Numbered from the stretch's first letter, positions 1-10,219 are shown. The stretch is DNA of 64,000 bases from Bradyrhizobium lablabi (GCF_018129385.1 NZ_JAFCLN010000002.1:124001-188000); one strand, 5' to 3'. Numbers and translations: made by a program. The notes: generated by a model from the sequence alone, not told the origin.

Positions 1-215
1 GCTTGAAAACCTTCTACAAGGAAGTCTGTCTGCTCGAGCAGGCCTTCATCCACGACAGCGGCAAGTCGGTTGCCCAGGCCGTGAAGGAAGCTGAGGGCAA
101 GGTCGGCGGTCCCATCAAGATCACTGGCTTTGTGCGCTATGCTCTCGGCGAGGGAATCGAGAAGCAGGAATCCGATTTCGCAGCCGAAGTCGCGGCCGCC
201 AGCGGCAAGAAGTAA
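1..215 (+). CDS. tsf: Elongation factor Ts, C-terminal fragment
   Basis: This is the last 70 or so codons of a gene that begins before the window; the first complete codon is at base 3. EF-Ts is the cytosolic nucleotide-exchange factor that regenerates EF-Tu-GTP. The visible residues match the family's C-terminal end: [14 protein letters not shown], then a GKSVAQ stretch, and a closing segment with [12 protein letters not shown] typical of alphaproteobacterial EF-Ts. It ends in TAA 75 bp before pyrH. The tsf-pyrH-frr order is the conserved bacterial arrangement, which supports the call. The first in-frame TTG at base 3 is an internal leucine codon, not a start. Confidence 0.95.
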   Translation, partial: LKTFYKEVCLLEQAFIHDSGKSVAQAVKEAEGKVGGPIKITGFVRYALGEGIEKQESDFAAEVAAASGKK

Positions 216-235
216 CCCGCTGGCCAGGCTCTTGC

Positions 236-252
236 GGGCGCTAACAGCGCCC
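236..252 (+). other. Short perfect hairpin in tsf-pyrH spacer
   Basis: GGGCGCT and AGCGCCC form a perfect 7-bp stem with a 3-nt loop, 39 bp before the pyrH start. No T tract follows, so it is not a classical intrinsic terminator. It may be a processing or stabilising hairpin within the operon mRNA. Confidence 0.4.
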
Positions 253-290
253 GAAGGGCAGGCCTGCGCGGGACAGGAAAGCGATTCGAA

Positions 291-1007
291 ATGGCTGAGC
301 CGGTCTATCGTCGCGTCGTGGTCAAGCTTTCGGGCGAATATCTCGCCGGCGGCCACGGCTTCGGCATCGATCAGCCGACGGTGGACCGCATTGCGGGCGA
401 ATTGATCGCCGCGCGCCAGCTTGGTTCTGAAGTCGCGGTGGTTGTCGGCGGCGGCAACATGGTTCGCGGCGTGGAAGTTTCCTCCCGTGGCGTCTCCCGT
501 CCGACCGGCGACACCATGGGCATGCTAGCTACCATGATGAACTGCCTCGCGCTGGAGGCGGCGATCGAGCGCAAGGGCTCTCCGGCGCGCACGCTGTCGG
601 CCTTCGTGATGCCGGAGATTTCGGAGCTCTTTACCCGCGGTGCGGCGCACAAATACCTGGCCGAGGGACGGATCGTGCTGCTCGGCGGCGGAACCGGCAA
701 TCCCTTCTTCACGACCGACACGACGGCGGTGCTGCGCGCGGCCGAAATCGGCGCCCAGGCGGTGCTGAAGGCCACCAATGTCGACGGCGTCTACACGGCC
801 GACCCCAAGAAGGATCCGTCGGCCAAACGTTTCGACCGCCTGACCCATTCACAGGCGATTGAAGGCGGCTACAAGGTGATGGACGCCACCGCATTCGCGC
901 TTGCCCGCGAGACATCGCTGCCTATCATCGTCTTCTCGATCGCCGAGCCGGGCTCGATCGGCGCGATCTTGCGTGGCACAGGCCACGGTACCATCGTCGC
1001 CGGTTGA
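291..1007 (+). CDS. pyrH: Uridylate (UMP) kinase
   Basis: Phosphorylates UMP to UDP in the cytosol, feeding nucleic-acid and UDP-sugar synthesis. The 238-residue product has the usual PyrH length and the amino-acid-kinase fold signatures: KLSGE at residues 12-16, GGGNMVRG at 53-60, DTMGMLAT near 74-81 and TGNPFFTTD at 135-143, followed by the [10 protein letters not shown] nucleotide-binding segment near 163-172. Bacterial PyrH is hexameric and GTP-activated; this is family knowledge. It lies between tsf and frr in the conserved order, probably in one transcript. The ATG is preceded by an AGGA-like ribosome site. No anomaly seen. Confidence 0.97.
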   Translation: MAEPVYRRVVVKLSGEYLAGGHGFGIDQPTVDRIAGELIAARQLGSEVAVVVGGGNMVRGVEVSSRGVSRPTGDTMGMLATMMNCLALEAAIERKGSPARTLSAFVMPEISELFTRGAAHKYLAEGRIVLLGGGTGNPFFTTDTTAVLRAAEIGAQAVLKATNVDGVYTADPKKDPSAKRFDRLTHSQAIEGGYKVMDATAFALARETSLPIIVFSIAEPGSIGAILRGTGHGTIVAG

Positions 1008-1014
1008 ACGGTCT

Positions 1015-1041
1015 CTCCGCCGCGTCAGATTCGAGGCGGAG
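1015..1041 (+). other. Inverted repeat in pyrH-frr spacer
   Basis: CTCCGCC (1015-1021) and GGCGGAG (1035-1041) can form a 7-bp stem around a 13-nt loop. There is no T tract. Its role is unknown; it may be only an mRNA hairpin inside the operon. Confidence 0.3.
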
Positions 1042-1076
1042 CAAGGCGGCGAGAATCTTGAGGAAGGGAGAGGGTT

Positions 1077-1640
1077 ATGCCCACGCCTGGTTTCGATATC
1101 AATGAATTGAAGCGCCGCATGCAGGGCGCCACCCAATCGCTCAAACATGAGCTCGGCGGATTGCGGACCGGCCGTGCAGCGGCTTCCATGCTGGAACCCG
1201 TGCAGGTGGAGGCCTACGGCTCGCATATGCCGCTAAATCAGCTTGCCACCATCAGCGTGCCGGAACCCCGGATGCTTTCGGTTCAGGTCTGGGACAAGTC
1301 GATGGTGAAAGCCGTCGAAAAGGCGATTGTGGATTCAAATCTTGGTTTGAGCCCGGCGACCGAAGGCCAGGTGCTGCGCTTGCGGATTCCCGAACTCAAC
1401 GCGGATCGCCGCAAGGAATTGGTAAAAGTCGCGCACAAATATGCGGAAGCGGCGCGCGTTGCCGTGCGCCACGTGCGTCGTGACGGGCTCGATATCGTCA
1501 AGAAGCTCGAGAAGAACCACGAGATATCCGAAGACGACCAGGAGCGCCTCTCCAATGATGTGCAGAAGGCGACCGATGGTACGATTTCGGAAATCGATGC
1601 GTTGCTTGCGGCGAAGGAAAAGGAAATCCTTACGGTCTAG
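1077..1640 (+). CDS. frr: Ribosome recycling factor
   Basis: Together with EF-G it splits post-termination ribosomes so that they can initiate again. The protein has 187 residues against about 185 for the family. It carries the conserved GLRTGRA segment at residues 28-34, the [15 protein letters not shown] segment at 103-117 (including the RRKELVK core of the hinge region) and a VRHVRRD basic patch near 130-136. A strong AGGAAGGGAGAGGG purine run just before ATG 1077 supports the start. It follows pyrH and precedes uppS by 11 bp, as in most alphaproteobacteria. Confidence 0.97.
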   Translation: MPTPGFDINELKRRMQGATQSLKHELGGLRTGRAAASMLEPVQVEAYGSHMPLNQLATISVPEPRMLSVQVWDKSMVKAVEKAIVDSNLGLSPATEGQVLRLRIPELNADRRKELVKVAHKYAEAARVAVRHVRRDGLDIVKKLEKNHEISEDDQERLSNDVQKATDGTISEIDALLAAKEKEILTV

Positions 1641-1651
1641 GAATTGATCGA

Positions 1652-2410
1652 ATGACGAACGCCGCAGTGCCTGCAACCGATGGACCGGACCGATCCGCTG
1701 GTCCCCTCCATGTGGCCATCATCATGGATGGGAATGGGCGCTGGGCGGCGGCGCGCGGGCTGCCGCGCGCAGAAGGTCACCGCCGCGGCGTCGAAGCCCT
1801 GCGCCGCGTGGTTCGCGCGGCCCACGAGCTCGGCATCGTCTATCTCACCATCTTCTCGTTCAGCTCGGAAAACTGGTCGCGCCCGGCGACCGAGATCGGC
1901 GATCTCTTCGGCCTGCTTCGCCGCTTCATCCGCAACGATCTCGCAACCCTGCACAGCGACGGCGTGCGGGTGCGCGTGATCGGCGAGCGCGCGGGCCTCG
2001 AGAGCGATATCTGCGCGCTGCTCAATGAAGCCGAAGAACTGACGCGCAACAACACCCGACTCAATCTCATCGTCGCCTTCAACTACGGCTCGCGTCAGGA
2101 GATCGCTGCCGCCGCGCAGCGCCTCGCGCACGAAGTCGCCGAAGGCAAGCGCGATCCGGCCACGATCGATGCCGACGCGCTCGGCCGCTATCTCGATGCT
2201 CCCGACATTCCCGATCCCGACCTGATCATCCGCACCAGCGGCGAACAGCGGCTGTCGAACTTCCTGATGTGGCAGGCGGCCTACAGCGAGCTTGTGTTCG
2301 TGCCGATCCACTGGCCGGATTTCGACAAGGCCGCGCTTGAAAGCGCGGTCGCCGAATATGCCCGGCGCGAACGCCGTTTCGGCGGCCTTGCCGCGAAAAC
2401 CGGCTCGTGA
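1652..2410 (+). CDS. uppS: Undecaprenyl diphosphate synthase (cis-prenyltransferase)
   Basis: Condenses isopentenyl-PP onto farnesyl-PP to make the C55 lipid carrier for peptidoglycan, O-antigen and other glycans. The 252-residue product shows all cis-prenyltransferase regions: [10 protein letters not shown] at residues 23-32 (Asp26 binds Mg and pyrophosphate), EGHRRG at 41-46, FSSENWSRP at 70-78, and [11 protein letters not shown] at 194-204 with the downstream YSELVF and W-P-D-F segment. It overlaps cdsA by four bases (GTGA), so the two are probably translationally coupled. Eleven bases separate it from frr. Confidence 0.96.
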   Translation: MTNAAVPATDGPDRSAGPLHVAIIMDGNGRWAAARGLPRAEGHRRGVEALRRVVRAAHELGIVYLTIFSFSSENWSRPATEIGDLFGLLRRFIRNDLATLHSDGVRVRVIGERAGLESDICALLNEAEELTRNNTRLNLIVAFNYGSRQEIAAAAQRLAHEVAEGKRDPATIDADALGRYLDAPDIPDPDLIIRTSGEQRLSNFLMWQAAYSELVFVPIHWPDFDKAALESAVAEYARRERRFGGLAAKTGS

Positions 2411-3255
2411 CCGAGGGCGAGGCCGCGCCGGCGGCGGCAGCCGGGCAGGGATCGCGTAATCTCCTGATGCGGGTCGTGGCCGCGCTGGTGCTCGCCCCGC
2501 TGGCGCTTGCGATGGCCTATGCCGGCGGCTGGCTGTGGGCCGTGCTGGTGACGCTCGCATGCATCGGGCTGTTTCTCGAATGGCTGATGATCATAGGCCT
2601 CGCCCGCGACCTGCGTGTCACCGTGCCCGGTGTTGCGTCGCTGGCGGTCGCCGGGATTTGCCTCATCGCCGGACGCATTGATGCAGCGTTGATCGTCTTG
2701 CTGAGCGGATTTGTCGTGGTCACGCTGTTGTCATCGGAGCGGCGGAACTGGACGGGCGCGGGATTTCTATATGCGGCAGCGGCTGAAGTTGCGTCGGTCC
2801 TGGTGCGTCTCGATCCCGGCAGCGGCTTTTTAGCGCTGATCTTCGTGCTGCTGGTGGTCTGGGTGAGCGATATCGGCGGCTATTTTGCCGGCCGGGGTAT
2901 TGGGGGCCCGAAATTGTGGCCGCGCGTGAGCCCCAACAAGACCTGGGCCGGTGCGATCGGCGGATTCGCGCTGAGCCTTGCCGTGGCGGCGGGCTTTGCC
3001 GCGCTCAATCTCGGAAAAGCCGGCCCGTTGCTGCTGTTAGGCGGGTTTCTTTCGGTCGTTTCTCAGCTTGGCGATCTGTTCGAGTCCGCGGTAAAGCGGC
3101 GCTTCGGCGTCAAGGATTCGAGCCACATCATTCCCGGCCATGGCGGGCTGATGGATCGGCTGGACGGCTTTGTCGCCGCCGTCGTGGTTGCGGCGATTTT
3201 AGGATTTTTGCGGGGTGGCGCCGATGGCGTCGGCCGCGGTCTTATGGTTTGGTGA
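2407..3255 (+). CDS. cdsA: Phosphatidate cytidylyltransferase (CDP-diacylglycerol synthase)
   Basis: Integral inner-membrane enzyme that makes CDP-diacylglycerol from phosphatidate and CTP, the branch point of phospholipid synthesis. The 282-residue protein is mostly hydrophobic with several transmembrane segments. It contains [12 protein letters not shown] near residues 175-186 and the CTP-transferase signature at 227-253: S-A-V-K-R-R, then K-D, then P-G-H-G-G-L-M-D-R. The start is GTG 2407, overlapping the uppS stop as GTGA. A free-standing ATG at 2467 would remove a non-conserved Ala/Gly-rich leader and remains possible. dxr begins four bases after the stop. Confidence 0.95.
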   Translation: MTEGEAAPAAAAGQGSRNLLMRVVAALVLAPLALAMAYAGGWLWAVLVTLACIGLFLEWLMIIGLARDLRVTVPGVASLAVAGICLIAGRIDAALIVLLSGFVVVTLLSSERRNWTGAGFLYAAAAEVASVLVRLDPGSGFLALIFVLLVVWVSDIGGYFAGRGIGGPKLWPRVSPNKTWAGAIGGFALSLAVAAGFAALNLGKAGPLLLLGGFLSVVSQLGDLFESAVKRRFGVKDSSHIIPGHGGLMDRLDGFVAAVVVAAILGFLRGGADGVGRGLMVW

Positions 3256-3259
3256 GGCT

Positions 3260-4483
3260 ATGAGCGCTGTTCCATTGCGTAACAACAAAGCTGCCGCGTC
3301 CGCCGTGCGCAGCGTGACGGTGCTGGGCGCGACCGGCTCGATCGGCGATAGCACCATGGATTTGCTGCGCGGCGCACGCGACCGCTACCAGGTCGAGGCG
3401 TTGACCGCGAACGGCAATGTGCAGGCGCTGGCGAAGTTGGCGAAGGAATTCAATGCGCGTTTCGCGGCCATCGCCGATCCCTCGCGTCTTGGCGAATTGA
3501 AGGAGGCGCTTGTCGGCACCCGTACCGAATGCGGGGCGGGCGAGAGCGCCATCATCGAAGCTGCCGCGCGGCCGGCCGATTGGGTGATGGCCGCCGTCAG
3601 CGGCGCCGCCGGGCTGAAGCCGGCGCTTGCCGCCGTCGACCGTGGTGCCGCGGTGGCGCTCGCCAACAAGGAATGCCTCGTTTGTGCCGGCGATTTCTTC
3701 ATGCAGCGGGCGGCGAAAGCGGGCGCCTGCATTCTGCCCGCGGATTCCGAACACAACGCGCTGTTCCAGGCGCTCTCCTCGGGCAATCGCGAAGAGCTTG
3801 TTCGCGTCATCATCACGGCCTCCGGCGGACCGTTCCGCACCTGGGCACCTGCCGATATCGAGCAGGCGACGCTCGAGCAGGCGCTCAAGCATCCGAACTG
3901 GAGCATGGGCCAGAAGATCACCATCGATTCCGCGTCGATGATGAACAAGGGCCTCGAGGTGATCGAAGCGTCCTACCTGTTTGCGCTGACGCCGGACGAG
4001 ATCGACGTGCTGGTGCATCCGCAGTCGATCATCCACGGCATGGTCGAGTTCTCCGACCGTTCGGTGGTGGCGCAGCTCGGCACGCCGGACATGCGCATTC
4101 CGATTGCACATTGCCTCGGATGGCCTGACCGCATCGTCGGACCTTCCGCCAAGCTCGATCTCGCGAAGATCGGCCAGCTCACTTTTGAAGCGCCCGACTT
4201 CGAGCGTTTTCCGGCGCTGCGGCTTGCCTATGAGGCGCTGCGGACGGGGCGTGGCGCGACCACCGTCTACAACGCCGCCAACGAAATTGCGGTCGCCGCT
4301 TTCGTGGCCGGCAAGATCAGATTCGGCGGCATCGCACGCCTCGTCGAGGCGACGCTGAACGACTGGATTCGCACCGGCAATCGCGCGCCGCTGACCTCAG
4401 CGGATGATGCGATTTCCATTGACCATATCGCGCGAAATAAGGCCGCCTCCCTATTGCCTCAAATTGCCTTAAAGGCATTTTAG
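3260..4483 (+). CDS. dxr: 1-deoxy-D-xylulose 5-phosphate reductoisomerase
   Basis: Catalyses the NADPH-dependent second step of the MEP isoprenoid pathway (DXP to MEP), which supplies the IPP used by the neighbouring uppS. The chosen ATG gives 407 residues, close to the family norm; an upstream in-frame ATG at 3215 lies inside cdsA and would add 15 unconserved residues. Visible motifs are the nucleotide-binding GATGSIG at residues 23-29, then ANKECLV, the metal-binding [20 protein letters not shown], and NKGLEVIEA. It sits four bases after cdsA and 43 bp before rseP in the superoperon. Confidence 0.96.
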   Translation: MSAVPLRNNKAAASAVRSVTVLGATGSIGDSTMDLLRGARDRYQVEALTANGNVQALAKLAKEFNARFAAIADPSRLGELKEALVGTRTECGAGESAIIEAAARPADWVMAAVSGAAGLKPALAAVDRGAAVALANKECLVCAGDFFMQRAAKAGACILPADSEHNALFQALSSGNREELVRVIITASGGPFRTWAPADIEQATLEQALKHPNWSMGQKITIDSASMMNKGLEVIEASYLFALTPDEIDVLVHPQSIIHGMVEFSDRSVVAQLGTPDMRIPIAHCLGWPDRIVGPSAKLDLAKIGQLTFEAPDFERFPALRLAYEALRTGRGATTVYNAANEIAVAAFVAGKIRFGGIARLVEATLNDWIRTGNRAPLTSADDAISIDHIARNKAASLLPQIALKAF

Positions 4484-4526
4484 AGGGTTGGGGACGGGGC
4501 CGTTGGCCCTTGTCGAGGGGAATCGG

Positions 4527-5684
4527 ATGTCCGATCTTTTACTGAATAGCTTCAATACGTTGAGCCATGGGCTCATCGGTTACGTGATCCCCTTTTTGTT
4601 CGTGCTGACGATCGTGGTGTTCTTCCACGAGCTCGGCCATTTTCTGGTCGCCCGCTGGGCGGGCGTGAAAGTGTTAACGTTCTCGGTCGGCTTCGGGCCA
4701 GAGCTGTTCGGTTTCAATGACCGTCACGGCACGCGCTGGAAGGTCTCCGCCATCCCGCTCGGCGGTTATGTCAAATTCTTCGGCGACGATACCGAGGCCT
4801 CCACGCCATCGGCCGAGACGCTGGCCACCATGACGGAGGAAGAGCGCGCCGGCAGCTTCCATCACAAGAAGGTGGGTCCGCGCGCCGCCATCGTCGCGGC
4901 CGGTCCGATTGCGAATTTCATCCTCGCGATCGTGATCTTCACTTGTCTGTTCACGTTCTTCGGCAAGCCGAGCACGACCGCGCGCGTCGACAAGGTCGAG
5001 GCCAATAGCGCCGCTGCCGCGGCCGGCTTCCAGGTCGGCGACATCGTCACCTCGATCGACGGCAAGACGATCGGATCGTTCTCCGACATGCAGCGCATTG
5101 TCGGGGTCCGCGCCGGCGAGCAACTGACCTTTAGCGTCAAGCGCGGCGATGCGACCGTGACGCTGAAGGGCACGCCCGAGCTGCGCGAGGTGAAGGACGC
5201 CTTCGGCAACACGCACCGGCTTGGCGTGCTCGGAATCACCCGCGCCACTGCGCCCGGCGACGTCGTGACCGAACGTGTCGATCCCGCCACCGCCGCCTGG
5301 CTGGGGGTGAAGGAAACCTGGTTCGTGGTGGAGCGCACCTTTGCCTATATCGGCGGGGTGTTCAGCGGGCGCGAGGCGGCCGATCAGGTCGGCGGTCCGC
5401 TGCGAATCGCGCAAATCTCCGGGCAGGTCGCCACGATCGGTCTTGCCGCCCTGATTCACCTCACGGCCGTGCTTTCGATCTCGATCGGGCTTCTGAACCT
5501 GTTCCCGGTGCCGTTGCTCGATGGTGGTCACCTTTTGTTCTATGCAGTGGAGGCGATACGGGGACGTCCGCTCTCGGAGCGGGCGCAGGAAATGGGGTTC
5601 CGAATCGGATTGGCGTTGGTGCTGATGTTGATGGTGTTTGCCACCTACAACGACATTTTGCACCTCTGGCCGACGAAATCTTGA
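4527..5684 (+). CDS. rseP: Site-2 intramembrane zinc metalloprotease (RseP family)
   Basis: Inner-membrane S2P protease of the envelope-stress pathway, which cleaves anti-sigma factors or signal-peptide remnants. From ATG 4527, preceded by GAGGGG, the protein has 385 residues. The zinc site HELGH lies at residues 34-38 within the first transmembrane segment. A PDZ domain occupies roughly 130-210, with the V-x-x-G-F-x-V-G-D-I segment. The second metal-ligand motif NLFPVPLLDGG is at 324-334, followed by a last transmembrane helix. Its place directly before bamA links it to outer-membrane biogenesis. A longer in-frame version from 4488 is less likely. Confidence 0.95.
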   Translation: MSDLLLNSFNTLSHGLIGYVIPFLFVLTIVVFFHELGHFLVARWAGVKVLTFSVGFGPELFGFNDRHGTRWKVSAIPLGGYVKFFGDDTEASTPSAETLATMTEEERAGSFHHKKVGPRAAIVAAGPIANFILAIVIFTCLFTFFGKPSTTARVDKVEANSAAAAAGFQVGDIVTSIDGKTIGSFSDMQRIVGVRAGEQLTFSVKRGDATVTLKGTPELREVKDAFGNTHRLGVLGITRATAPGDVVTERVDPATAAWLGVKETWFVVERTFAYIGGVFSGREAADQVGGPLRIAQISGQVATIGLAALIHLTAVLSISIGLLNLFPVPLLDGGHLLFYAVEAIRGRPLSERAQEMGFRIGLALVLMLMVFATYNDILHLWPTKS

Positions 5685-5699
5685 TTGGGCCTTTTTTGT

Positions 5700-5721
5700 G
5701 ACGTTGCCCATTGGCAACGTC
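5700..5721. other. Perfect 9-bp palindrome between rseP and bamA
   Basis: GACGTTGCC (5700-5708) and GGCAACGTC (5713-5721) form a perfect stem with loop CATT. On the + strand the T run comes before the stem, not after it, so it is not a standard terminator. It lies 16 bp after rseP and 140 bp before bamA. It could be an operator or an mRNA hairpin; nothing in the sequence decides which. Confidence 0.45.
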
Positions 5722-5861
5722 TTGGAATGAAAATGGAATTGCGCTGCCCTCAGTCGTTTGCCGCTCCGGCGAATTTGGCTACAAGCAGAGCAACAGGTTG
5801 GGAATCGGCCGGTCCTCGGGGGTAATGGGGTCGGCACCGGAATGACGAGGGCGCGTCGCGC

Positions 5862-8426
5862 ATGAAAGTTGGATTGCGAGTACGGGGGGGCTTGCTCGCC
5901 GCCCTGATCATGTTCGCTGTGCCGGTTACCGCCACGCTGGCGGTGACGTTTGTCTCGTCGAAGGCGGTTGCCCAGACGGCTGCGTCGATTGTGGTTGAGG
6001 GGAACCGCCGCGTCGAAGTTGAGACCATCCGTTCCTACTTCCGCCCCGGTCCCGGCGGCCGGCTTGGCCAGGCTCAGATCGACGACGGCCTCAAGGCGCT
6101 GATCGAGACCGGCCTGTTCCAGGACGTCCGGATCAGCCAGCAGGGCGGCCGCATCGTCGTCACCGTGGTCGAAAACGCGGTCATCGGCCGCGTCGCCTTC
6201 GAGGGCAACAAGAAGGTCAAGGACGACCAGCTCCAGGCCGAAATCCAGTCCAAGCCGCGCGGCACATTCTCGCGTCCGCTGGTGCAGTCCGATGCCCAGC
6301 GCATCGCGGAGATCTATCGCCGCACCGGCCGCTACGACGTGCGCGTCACCCCGGAAATCATCGAGCAGCCGAACAACCGCGTCGACCTGATCTTCACGAT
6401 CAACGAGGGCGTCAAGACCGGCGTCCGTTCCATCGAGTTCGTCGGCAACGTCGCCTATTCGTCCTATCGCCTGCGCGATGTCATCAAGACGCGCGAATCC
6501 AACCTGCTGAGCTTCCTCGGCGGCGCCGACGTCTACGATCCGGACCGCGTCGAGGCCGACCGCGACCTGATTCGCCGTTTTTATCTGAAGAACGGCTATG
6601 CCGACGTTCAGGTGGTCGCTGCGCTGACCGAATACGACCCGGAGAAGAAGGGATTTTCGGTCACCTTCAAGATCGAGGAAGGCCAGCAATATCGTGTTGC
6701 TCAGGTCAATTTCGTCTCGTCGATCCCGACCCTCGATGCCACCACGCTGCGCGGCTTCTCGCGCGTGAATGTCGGCTCGGTGTACAACGCCGAGGCGCTT
6801 GAGAAGTCGATCGAGGAAATGCAGATCGAGGCCTCGCGCCGCGGCTATGCATTCGCGGTGGTCCGTCCGCGCGGCGACCGCAATTTCGAGCAGCACACCG
6901 TTGCGATCACCTTTGCGGTCGACGAAGGCCCGCGAACCTACATCGAGCGCATCAATATTCGCGGCAACACCCGCACCCGCGACTACGTGATTCGCCGCGA
7001 GTTCGATCTCTCCGAAGGCGACGCCTATAACCGCGCGCTGGTCGATCGCGCCGAGCGGCGGCTGAAGAATCTCGACTTCTTCAAGAACGTGAAGATCGTT
7101 ACCGAACCCGGCTCATCCAGTGATCGCGTGATCCTGATCGTCGATCTTGAGGAGAAGTCGACCGGCGACTTCTCGGTGTCGGGCGGCTATTCGACCACCG
7201 ACGGCGCGCTCGCGGAAGTCAGCATTTCCGAACGCAACTTCCTCGGCCGTGGCTTGTACGCCAAGGCATCGGTGACCTACGGCCAGTATGCGCGCGGCTA
7301 TTCGCTGTCGTTCGTCGAGCCTTATTTGCTCGACTACCGCGTCGCGCTCGGTCTCGACCTGTTCCAGCGCGAGCAGTTGGCTAACAGCTACATTTCCTAC
7401 GGCACCAGCACGATCGGCTTCAGCCCGCGGCTCGGTTTCCAGCTCCGCGAGGATCTGTCGCTCCAGCTTCGCTATTCGATCTATCAGCAGAAGATTTCGC
7501 TGCCCGACTATCTGTCCAATTGTAACAACATCATTGGAGGCAATGGACTGCTGGCCTTCAATCCGACGCCGGCCTTTGCGCAGTTGCCCGGGAACAATTA
7601 TCCAAATGGCAGCACGCAGTTCGGCGCGACCGACACTTCGGGCGTGGGCCTCTGGTGCTACAGCGACGGCGAGGCCTCGCTGCCGGTTCGCCGGGAATTG
7701 GCCGGCGGCAAGACGCTGACCTCGGCAGTCGGCTACTCGCTGGCCTACAACACGCTCGACAACAACAGGAACCCGACCGATGGCCTGTTGGTCGACTTCA
7801 AACAAGACTTTGCCGGCGTCGGCGGCGATGTCAGCTACCTCAAGAGCGCGGTCGACGCGAAGTACTACACCCCGCTGGTTGGCGATATTGTTGGCCTGAT
7901 CCATCTACAGGGCGGCATGCTCAACAAGCTCGGAAGCGATCTGCGCATGCTCGATCACTTCCAGATGGGACCGAACCTGGTTCGCGGTTTTGCGCCGAAC
8001 GGCATCGGTCCGCGCGATATCAACCCGTACGGAACGGGCGATGCGCTCGGCGGCACCAAATATTGGGGCGCTTCGTTCGAGTTGCAGATGCCGTTCTGGT
8101 TCCTGCCCAAGGAAGTCGGTCTGAAGGGCTCGGTTTACGCCGATGCCGGCGGCCTGTTTGACTACAAGGGCCCCACGGGATGGGCGCAGACGGGCGAGGT
8201 CAACGTGGCAGGTTGCCGGCCGGCGCGTACGAATGGGCCAAGCGATGTCGGATCCTGCCTCGGATTGCAGTATGACGACGGCAACGTTGTCCGTACCTCG
8301 GTGGGTGTCGGTCTGATCTGGGCCTCGCCATTCGGTCCGCTGCGCTTCGACTACGCCGTGCCGCTGACCAAGGGTCAGTTTGATCGGGTCCAGCAGTTCA
8401 AATTCGGCGGCGGCACCTCCTTCTAA
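5862..8426 (+). CDS. bamA: Outer-membrane protein assembly factor BamA
   Basis: Central subunit of the BAM complex, which folds beta-barrels into the outer membrane. The 854-residue product starts with a Sec signal peptide (basic MKVGLRVRGG, hydrophobic core, AxA-like site near residues 35-37, SSKAVA). Repeated POTRA domains follow, starting around residue 43 with IVVEGNRRVE and continuing with VAFEGNKKV, IEFVGN, and INIRGNTRTRDYVIRREF. A C-terminal 16-stranded barrel starts near residue 450 and ends in a terminal phenylalanine (KFGGGTSF), the standard outer-membrane insertion signal. It lies between rseP and lpxD, the usual context. An Asn/Cys-containing loop near residue 550 probably belongs to the extracellular side. 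Confidence 0.97.
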   Translation: MKVGLRVRGGLLAALIMFAVPVTATLAVTFVSSKAVAQTAASIVVEGNRRVEVETIRSYFRPGPGGRLGQAQIDDGLKALIETGLFQDVRISQQGGRIVVTVVENAVIGRVAFEGNKKVKDDQLQAEIQSKPRGTFSRPLVQSDAQRIAEIYRRTGRYDVRVTPEIIEQPNNRVDLIFTINEGVKTGVRSIEFVGNVAYSSYRLRDVIKTRESNLLSFLGGADVYDPDRVEADRDLIRRFYLKNGYADVQVVAALTEYDPEKKGFSVTFKIEEGQQYRVAQVNFVSSIPTLDATTLRGFSRVNVGSVYNAEALEKSIEEMQIEASRRGYAFAVVRPRGDRNFEQHTVAITFAVDEGPRTYIERINIRGNTRTRDYVIRREFDLSEGDAYNRALVDRAERRLKNLDFFKNVKIVTEPGSSSDRVILIVDLEEKSTGDFSVSGGYSTTDGALAEVSISERNFLGRGLYAKASVTYGQYARGYSLSFVEPYLLDYRVALGLDLFQREQLANSYISYGTSTIGFSPRLGFQLREDLSLQLRYSIYQQKISLPDYLSNCNNIIGGNGLLAFNPTPAFAQLPGNNYPNGSTQFGATDTSGVGLWCYSDGEASLPVRRELAGGKTLTSAVGYSLAYNTLDNNRNPTDGLLVDFKQDFAGVGGDVSYLKSAVDAKYYTPLVGDIVGLIHLQGGMLNKLGSDLRMLDHFQMGPNLVRGFAPNGIGPRDINPYGTGDALGGTKYWGASFELQMPFWFLPKEVGLKGSVYADAGGLFDYKGPTGWAQTGEVNVAGCRPARTNGPSDVGSCLGLQYDDGNVVRTSVGVGLIWASPFGPLRFDYAVPLTKGQFDRVQQFKFGGGTSF

Positions 8427-8432
8427 GAACGT

Positions 8433-8466
8433 CTTCGGGTGAGCTAGGGTACTGGCTCGCCCGAAG
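8433..8466 (+). terminator. Possible attenuating hairpin after bamA
   Basis: CTTCGGGTGAGC (8433-8444) pairs with GCTCGCCCGAAG (8455-8466) over 12 bp with one G-U pair and a 10-nt loop, 6 bp after the bamA stop. AAAA follows rather than a T run, so termination is uncertain. It may be a partial terminator, or an mRNA 3'-end stabiliser that separates bamA expression from the lpx genes. Confidence 0.4.
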
Positions 8467-8558
8467 AAAATGCTTCAAAAGAAGGCTTCAAGTGAAAGGC
8501 AGGAGCCGAGGCACCGGATTCGAGCTTCGTAAGCGCCGTCCGGTCCACGACGGGTTGA

Positions 8559-9620
8559 ATGGCACAGCCGAGTTTTTTTCAGAAGCCGCCTCCGGTGACG
8601 CTCGCTGAGATCGCAGCGTCGGTGCAGGCCCAATTGGCCGATCCATCGCAGGGCGGCCGGCAAATCAGGGGACTGGCTTCGCTCGACGAAGCCGGCCCGA
8701 TGCACCTGACGTTCTTCGATAACCTCAAATATTCCGACCAGCTCGCTCTGACCAGGGCGGGAGCGTGCTTCGTCAGCGAGCGTTTCGAGAAGCGCGTGCC
8801 GTCACACGTAGTGGTTCTGCGGGCCGCGCAGCCGTTCCGCGCCTTCGTGAAAGTTGCGAGGGAATGGCACAGCGATGCTTTGCGCCCGCAATCCTGGTTC
8901 GGCATGGAAGGCATCGCGCCATCAGCGATCATCGATCCGTCGGCGCGCTTGGAAGATGGCGTCGTGGTCGATCCGCTGGCGGTGATCGGCGCAGACGTCG
9001 AAATCGGCGCCGGCACGGTGATCGGGGCGGCCGCGGTGATCGGACCTGGCGTCAAGATCGGCAGGGACTGCAATGTCGGGGCACATTGCGCGATCCAGGC
9101 CGCCATGATTGGCAACAACGTGCTGATCCATCCCGGCTGTAGCATCGGGCAGGATGGTTTTGGCTTTGTCTTTTTCGGGCCGGACGGGCATTTGAAGGTG
9201 CCGCAGACCGGACGCGTGCTGATCCAGAATGACGTCGAGGTCGGCGCCGGAACCACCATCGACCGGGGCAGCCTGCGCGACACCGTGATCGGGGAAGGCA
9301 CCAAAATCGACAATCAGGTCCAGATCGGCCACAATGTGACCATTGGCAGGCATTGCCTGCTTGCGGCCCAGATCGGGCTCGCAGGCAGTCTGACCATCGG
9401 TGACAATGTGGCGCTGGGCGCGAAGGTGGGGATCAACAATCACCTCAAGATCGGCGACGGGGCTCAGGTCACCGCCATGAGCGCAGTCAAGGACGATATC
9501 CCGGCCAATGGCCGTTGGGGCGGCCATTTTGCCAAACCGACCAAGCAATGGTTCCGGGAGATCGTGGCGGTCGAGCGCCTCGTGCGCGACGCCGATCCGA
9601 AGGGCGAGGGGCAGGAGTAA
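8559..9620 (+). CDS. lpxD: UDP-3-O-acylglucosamine N-acyltransferase
   Basis: Third step of lipid A synthesis: transfers a 3-hydroxyacyl chain from acyl-ACP to the 2-amine of UDP-3-O-acyl-glucosamine. The 353-residue protein has the LpxD N-terminal nucleotide-recognition domain (about 1-110), then a left-handed beta-helix of hexapeptide repeats (about 120-310, many I-G-x-x-x-x units). It includes GFGF at 200-203 and QIGHNV at 255-260, with His258 in the position of the catalytic histidine. The stop TAA overlaps the fabZ start as TAATG, so fabZ is translationally coupled. Confidence 0.96.
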   Translation: MAQPSFFQKPPPVTLAEIAASVQAQLADPSQGGRQIRGLASLDEAGPMHLTFFDNLKYSDQLALTRAGACFVSERFEKRVPSHVVVLRAAQPFRAFVKVAREWHSDALRPQSWFGMEGIAPSAIIDPSARLEDGVVVDPLAVIGADVEIGAGTVIGAAAVIGPGVKIGRDCNVGAHCAIQAAMIGNNVLIHPGCSIGQDGFGFVFFGPDGHLKVPQTGRVLIQNDVEVGAGTTIDRGSLRDTVIGEGTKIDNQVQIGHNVTIGRHCLLAAQIGLAGSLTIGDNVALGAKVGINNHLKIGDGAQVTAMSAVKDDIPANGRWGGHFAKPTKQWFREIVAVERLVRDADPKGEGQE

Positions 9621-10078
9621 TGGAGGAAGCACCGGTCAGGTTCGAGCGCGTCGACATCGAGGAAATCCTGAAAACGCTGCCGCACCGCTATCCCATGTTG
9701 CTGATCGATCGCGTGATCCAGATCCGGACCGACTACAGCGGCATCGGCATCAAGAACGTCACCTTCAACGAGCCGCCGTTCCTCGGACATTTCCCCGATC
9801 GCCCGGTCTATCCCGGCGTGATGATGATCGAGGCCATGGCGCAGACCGCCGGTGTGATCGGCATCAAGTCGGTTGAGGGCACCGAAAAGCCGCGCGCGGT
9901 TTATTTCCTCACCATCGACAAATGCAAGTTCCGCAAGCCCGTGAAGCCGGGCGATACCATCGAATACCACATGCGCTCGATCGGGCGGCGCAAGGCCATG
10001 TGGTGGTTCCACGGCGACGCCAAGGTGGATGGCGCAATCGTTGCGGAAGCCGATGTCGGCGCGATGCTGACCGATTAA
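9620..10078 (+). CDS. fabZ: 3-hydroxyacyl-[acyl-carrier-protein] dehydratase
   Basis: Dehydrates 3-hydroxyacyl-ACP in type II fatty-acid synthesis and so competes with LpxA and LpxD for the same hydroxyacyl-ACP pool. ATG 9620 gives 152 residues, the family length. A longer in-frame reading inside lpxD adds 35 Arg-rich residues and is not credible. Hot-dog-fold motifs are [13 protein letters not shown] at residues 20-32 and [20 protein letters not shown] at 57-76, with His58 and Glu71 as the catalytic pair. It overlaps lpxD by one base; a histidine-phosphatase gene separates it from lpxA. Confidence 0.96.
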   Translation: MEEAPVRFERVDIEEILKTLPHRYPMLLIDRVIQIRTDYSGIGIKNVTFNEPPFLGHFPDRPVYPGVMMIEAMAQTAGVIGIKSVEGTEKPRAVYFLTIDKCKFRKPVKPGDTIEYHMRSIGRRKAMWWFHGDAKVDGAIVAEADVGAMLTD

Positions 10079-10219
10079 TTGCCTTTTTCGCGTAACTGCC
10101 GTTTTTTTGTTGAGCCGTCGTCGTCGACCCGCGCTAGCGTTGTTGACGACGCTTGCGGCATCGGTTTCTCTTCGGCAGGGCACTTTACCGGGCAGGGGCT
10201 TTTTTAACGGAGGAATTCC

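Noticed and set aside
4674..6896. 740-residue open frame on the - strand across rseP and bamA
   Set aside because: It is antisense to two strongly conserved genes and has Arg/Asp-rich composition without domains or a ribosome site; long shadow frames are common at this GC content.
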